The translations under genes and the position numbers were made by a program. Below, piece after piece: positions 1 through 5,355 of a stretch of DNA of 5,355 nt; positions within the stretch are counted from its first letter, which is position 1; every line of letters starts with the position of its first letter. Under the pieces are notes generated by a model. That model did no database searches and was not told the DNA's origin. It worked only from the letters and a program-made list of their open reading frames with translations. Origin of the DNA: Oligoflexus sp. (GTDB lineage: Bacteria; Bdellovibrionota_B; Oligoflexia; Oligoflexales; Oligoflexaceae). The stretch covers positions 1-5,355 of the forward strand of contig JASLCY010000146.1 in NCBI GenBank assembly GCA_030151925.1, in the 5' to 3' direction.

Positions 1-2777
<2,777 letters not shown>

Positions 2778-2804
2778 GTCGGCCGTTTTGATGTAAAGCA
2801 TTCG

Positions 2805-2844
2805 AGGGAACCCGGGGCCTGGCCTCGGGTTCCCTTCTGCTTTT
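2805..2844 (+). terminator. Intrinsic terminator after rpoC
   Basis: A 13-bp stem pairs 2805-2817 (AGGGAACCCGGGG) with 2823-2835 (CCTCGGGTTCCCT). The only non-Watson-Crick pair is a G-T at 2815/2825. The loop is 5 nt (2818-2822). The 3' tract, TTCTGCTTTT, is T-rich but interrupted, so release may be less than complete. It begins 27 bases after the rpoC stop. It is the expected end of the rpoBC transcript and separates it from rpsL. Confidence 0.85.
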
Positions 2845-2865
2845 CAGGACCGAATGAAAGGCAGA

Positions 2866-2922
2866 TTGGACTTGCTTTCTTTACCTTGACTTGCTACTGA
2901 TACATGCCTCGCGTTAGGTAAT
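2866..2922 (+). promoter_or_regulatory. Probable promoter region for rpsL-rpsG
   Basis: This is the most AT-rich part of the spacer, lying between the rpoC terminator and the rpsL leader, where a promoter is expected. -35-like hexamers are TTGCTT (2872-2877) and TTGACT (2886-2891). The best partner for the first is TACTGA (2895-2900), with a 17-base spacer and a TGC extension in front, but it matches TATAAT poorly. No good -10 lies 16-18 bases after TTGACT. Placement rests mainly on position (a terminator upstream, a ribosomal operon downstream), so the exact boxes are a guess. Confidence 0.35.
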
Positions 2923-2940
2923 TAAGTTCGAACCGAGACG

Positions 2941-2977
2941 AAGTCCTGTGGATCAGGAAGAATCCAATAAGGGACTT
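2941..2977 (+). promoter_or_regulatory. Nested hairpin in the rpsL 5' leader
   Basis: The outer stem AAGTCC (2941-2946) pairs with GGACTT (2972-2977). Inside it TGGAT (2949-2953) pairs with ATCCA (2962-2966) around an 8-nt loop. The two are separated by an asymmetric internal loop, TG on the left and ATAAG on the right. It would lie about 70 bases upstream of the rpsL start in the mRNA, with no T run, so it does not look like a terminator. Ribosomal-protein operons often carry structured leaders bound by one of their own products; a role of that kind is inference. The helices are short and could be chance. Confidence 0.3.
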
Positions 2978-3034
2978 GCTGTAACCTGCACCCCGCTTCT
3001 TAGGAAACTTTTCAGTTCGAATAAGCGCATTTTG

Positions 3035-3040
3035 AAGGAA
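3035..3040 (+). promoter_or_regulatory. Ribosome binding site of rpsL
   Basis: AAGGAA (within TGAAGGAAAGAG) lies about 9 bases before the TTG at 3049. It supports initiation at this non-ATG codon, since the next in-frame ATG (3067) would delete the conserved S12 N-terminus and has no comparable site. Confidence 0.75.
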
Positions 3041-3048
3041 AGAGCATC

Positions 3049-3423
3049 TTGCCTACTATCAACCAGATGATTGCTAAGGGAAGAACGGTTCAGTACACGA
3101 AGACCAAGTCTCCGGCTCTGAAGTCGTCTCCTCAGAAACGCGGTGTTTGTACGCGCGTTTATACAACGACTCCTAAAAAACCGAACTCCGCTTTGCGTAA
3201 AGTAGCTCGTGTACGTCTTACCAACGGCATCGAAGTTACCTCGTACATCGGTGGTGAGGGCCACAACCTTCAAGAACACAGCGTTGTGCTCGTTCGCGGT
3301 GGTAAAGTGAAAGACTTGCCAGGTGTTCGTTACCACATCGTACGCGGCTCGCTCGACTGCTCGGGTGTCAACGCTCGTCGTCAAGCTCGTAGTAAGTACG
3401 GCGCAAAAAGACCAAAAAGCTAA
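3049..3423 (+). CDS. rpsL: 30S ribosomal protein S12
   Basis: S12 sits at the interface side of the 30S subunit beside the decoding centre, where it controls accuracy and contacts tRNA and EF-G. The 124-residue product has the usual full length. [20 protein letters not shown] (28-47), [12 protein letters not shown] (49-60), the [11 protein letters not shown] loop (68-78) and the C-terminal [12 protein letters not shown] are all present. Lys43 and Lys88, the classic streptomycin-resistance positions, are both wild type, so a drug-sensitive S12 is predicted. Asp89 in [10 protein letters not shown] is the residue methylthiolated by RimO in other bacteria. The start is TTG, chosen because the N-terminus MPTINQ aligns with the family and a Shine-Dalgarno lies at the right distance. 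rpsG follows 32 bases downstream in the same apparent transcription unit. Many codons end in T (GTT, GCT, CGT), unlike the C/G-ending preference in rpoC, consistent with very high expression. Confidence 0.98.
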   Translation: MPTINQMIAKGRTVQYTKTKSPALKSSPQKRGVCTRVYTTTPKKPNSALRKVARVRLTNGIEVTSYIGGEGHNLQEHSVVLVRGGKVKDLPGVRYHIVRGSLDCSGVNARRQARSKYGAKRPKS

Positions 3424-3444
3424 TTAAAACGAAACGCTGATAAT

Positions 3445-3450
3445 TGGAGT
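3445..3450 (+). promoter_or_regulatory. Ribosome binding site of rpsG
   Basis: TGGAGT, with the GGAG core at 3446-3449, lies 6 bases before the ATG at 3456. The whole rpsL-rpsG spacer is only 32 bases and contains no evident stem-loop. Confidence 0.75.
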
Positions 3451-3455
3451 GACTC

Positions 3456-3923
3456 ATGGCTCGTCGCCACGGCGCACAAAAAAGAGAGATCCTTCCGGAT
3501 CCAGTTTACAAAGACCAAGTCATCACGAAGTTCATCAACAGCATGATGCGCGATGGTAAAAAAGCTGCTGCAGAAAAAGCTTTCTACGGCGCGATGGATG
3601 AGATCAAAAAACAAGGTCTCGATCCGGTTGAAACCTTCAAGACAGCTCTCGACAACGCTAAACCGTTGCTCGAAGTTAAATCTCGCCGCGTCGGTGGCTC
3701 GAACTACCAAGTGCCGATCGAGATCCGTCCTGAGCGTCGTCAAGCCCTCGCCCTCCGCTGGTTGATCGAGTTCTCTCGTAAACGTAGCGGCAAGAGTATG
3801 GTTGAGCGTCTCGCTGGCGAGCTCCTCGACGCTGCTAACAAGCGCGGTGCCACCATCAAGCGTCGTGAAGACGTTCATAAGATGGCTGAAGCAAACAAAG
3901 CGTTTGCTCACTACCGTTGGTAA
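3456..3923 (+). CDS. rpsG: 30S ribosomal protein S7
   Basis: S7 is a primary binder of the 3' major domain of 16S rRNA. It nucleates assembly of the 30S head and lines the E-site mRNA exit channel. The product has 155 residues, close to the common 156, and ends at the conserved [13 protein letters not shown] without the C-terminal extension seen in E. coli K-12. Visible family features are the basic N-terminus [16 protein letters not shown], the block [20 protein letters not shown] (20-39) typical of the S7 signature, the beta-hairpin region [20 protein letters not shown] (73-92), and [20 protein letters not shown] near the end. ATG with GGAG 6 bases upstream fixes the start. It is translated from the same mRNA as rpsL. 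In E. coli S7 represses its own operon through the rpsL-rpsG spacer, but the short spacer here has no room for a similar site. A strong terminator begins 19 bases after the stop. Confidence 0.98.
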   Translation: MARRHGAQKREILPDPVYKDQVITKFINSMMRDGKKAAAEKAFYGAMDEIKKQGLDPVETFKTALDNAKPLLEVKSRRVGGSNYQVPIEIRPERRQALALRWLIEFSRKRSGKSMVERLAGELLDAANKRGATIKRREDVHKMAEANKAFAHYRW

Positions 3924-3945
3924 TCTAAAGCATTTTAGTCTAAAA
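3924..3945 (+). repeat. TCTAAA direct repeat and overlapping inverted repeat after rpsG
   Basis: TCTAAA occurs at 3924-3929 and again at 3939-3944, flanking TTTTAG (3933-3938). TTTTAG is complementary both to the upstream CTAAA (stem 3925-3929 with 3934-3938, GCAT loop) and to the downstream CTAAAA, which forms the base of the terminator stem. The elements are very short and AT-rich; any function is speculative. Confidence 0.3.
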
Positions 3946-3995
3946 CTGTTCGCAGAAGCCTTCTTCGGAAGGCCCTATGCGGACAGTTTTTTTTT
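3942..3995 (+). terminator. Strong intrinsic terminator between rpsG and fusA
   Basis: The outer stem pairs 3942-3954 (AAAACTGTTCGCA) with 3978-3990 (TGCGGACAGTTTT), 13 bp with one G-T wobble at 3950/3982. The inner stem GCCTTC (3958-3963) pairs with GAAGGC (3968-3973) and is capped by TTCG, giving the very stable C(UUCG)G tetraloop. GAA and CCTA form an internal loop between the stems. A run of nine T (3987-3995) follows, overlapping the base of the right arm. It is the best structural signal in the window. It should end much of the rpsL-rpsG transcript before fusA, or act as an attenuator if read-through is regulated. Confidence 0.93.
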
Positions 3996-4029
3996 GACCT
4001 GTTCCGCCATCACCTTCGTGAGATGATCC
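3996..4029 (+). promoter_or_regulatory. Short fusA leader with weak ribosome binding site
   Basis: Only 34 bases separate the terminator T run from the fusA ATG. TTGACC at 3994-3999 is a good -35 match, but no TATAAT-like box lies 16-18 bases further on. The nearest, TGAGAT (4019-4024, 19-base spacing), would place the transcript start at about the ATG itself, so a promoter here is not convincing. GAGA (4020-4023) is the only Shine-Dalgarno-like element, with GAG ending 7 bases before the ATG, and it is weak compared with those of rpsL and rpsG. Confidence 0.4.

Positions 4030-5355
<1,326 letters not shown>

Noticed and set aside
2854..2889. A short ATG frame after the rpoC terminator (MKGRLDLLSLP, stop at 2887) as a leader peptide
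   Set aside because: It has only 11 codons, overlaps the putative promoter boxes and shows no regulatory codon run or attenuator after it. The AGGA in front is probably chance.
2953..3384. A 143-codon minus-strand open frame over the rpsL leader and rpsL
   Set aside because: Most of it is antisense to S12, no recognisable domain was seen, and it would run through the rpsL control region.
3049..3423. Streptomycin-resistance variant of S12
   Set aside because: Lys43 and Lys88 are both the wild-type residues and the neighbouring PKKPNS and VKDLPG motifs are unchanged.
3424..3455. An E. coli-type S7 translational operator in the rpsL-rpsG spacer
   Set aside because: The spacer is only 32 bases and I see no stem-loop in it; the E. 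coli site is much longer and structured.
3420..3911. A 163-codon minus-strand open frame opposite rpsG
   Set aside because: It exactly covers the S7 gene in antisense, shows no family features, and the conserved S7 sequence explains the conservation on the other strand.
3802..4026. A + strand open frame spanning the end of rpsG, the terminator and the fusA leader
   Set aside because: It overlaps S7 out of frame and crosses the terminator. Its stop at 4024-4026 merely shows that fusA cannot start further upstream.

Overview
This window is a conserved housekeeping locus: the 3' two thirds of rpoC (RNA polymerase beta'), then rpsL (ribosomal protein S12), rpsG (ribosomal protein S7) and the first 442 codons of fusA (elongation factor G). 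All four lie on the + strand, in the order of the bacterial rpoBC-str cluster. I see no mobile element, CRISPR array, tRNA/rRNA gene or unknown protein-coding gene, and no previously undescribed system. The unusual content is in the spacers.

Layout: 1-2777 is rpoC, cut by the left edge just before the catalytic NADFDGD motif. The 271-base spacer 2778-3048 holds a GC-rich intrinsic terminator (2805-2844), a more AT-rich promoter-like stretch (about 2866-2922) and a leader with a nested hairpin (2941-2977) ahead of rpsL. rpsL (3049-3423, TTG start) and rpsG (3456-3923) are 32 bases apart and look co-transcribed. The 106-base spacer 3924-4029 is dominated by a strong terminator (stem, C(UUCG)G tetraloop, nine T). 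fusA begins only 34 bases after that T run, at 4030, and runs off the right edge.

The genes supply the core of gene expression: the polymerase catalytic subunit, two small-subunit proteins (S12 in the decoding centre, S7 nucleating the 30S head) and the translocase EF-G. The sequence suggests at least two and possibly three transcription units: ...rpoC, rpsL-rpsG, and fusA onward. The last is reached either by partial read-through of the terminator or from a promoter I cannot identify.

Organism: the beta' SI3-type insertion in the trigger loop, the proteobacterial-looking S12/S7/beta' sequences and the GC-rich codon choice point to a Gram-negative of the broad proteobacterial assemblage. EF-G details (WKDH before [15 protein letters not shown] at G4) make me favour a delta-proteobacterial or Bdellovibrionota-like lineage. 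That placement comes from remembered sequence resemblance, not a search, and is uncertain. rpoC and fusA favour C/G-ending codons, whereas rpsL and rpsG use many T-ending codons (GTT, GCT, CGT), as expected for very highly expressed ribosomal proteins.
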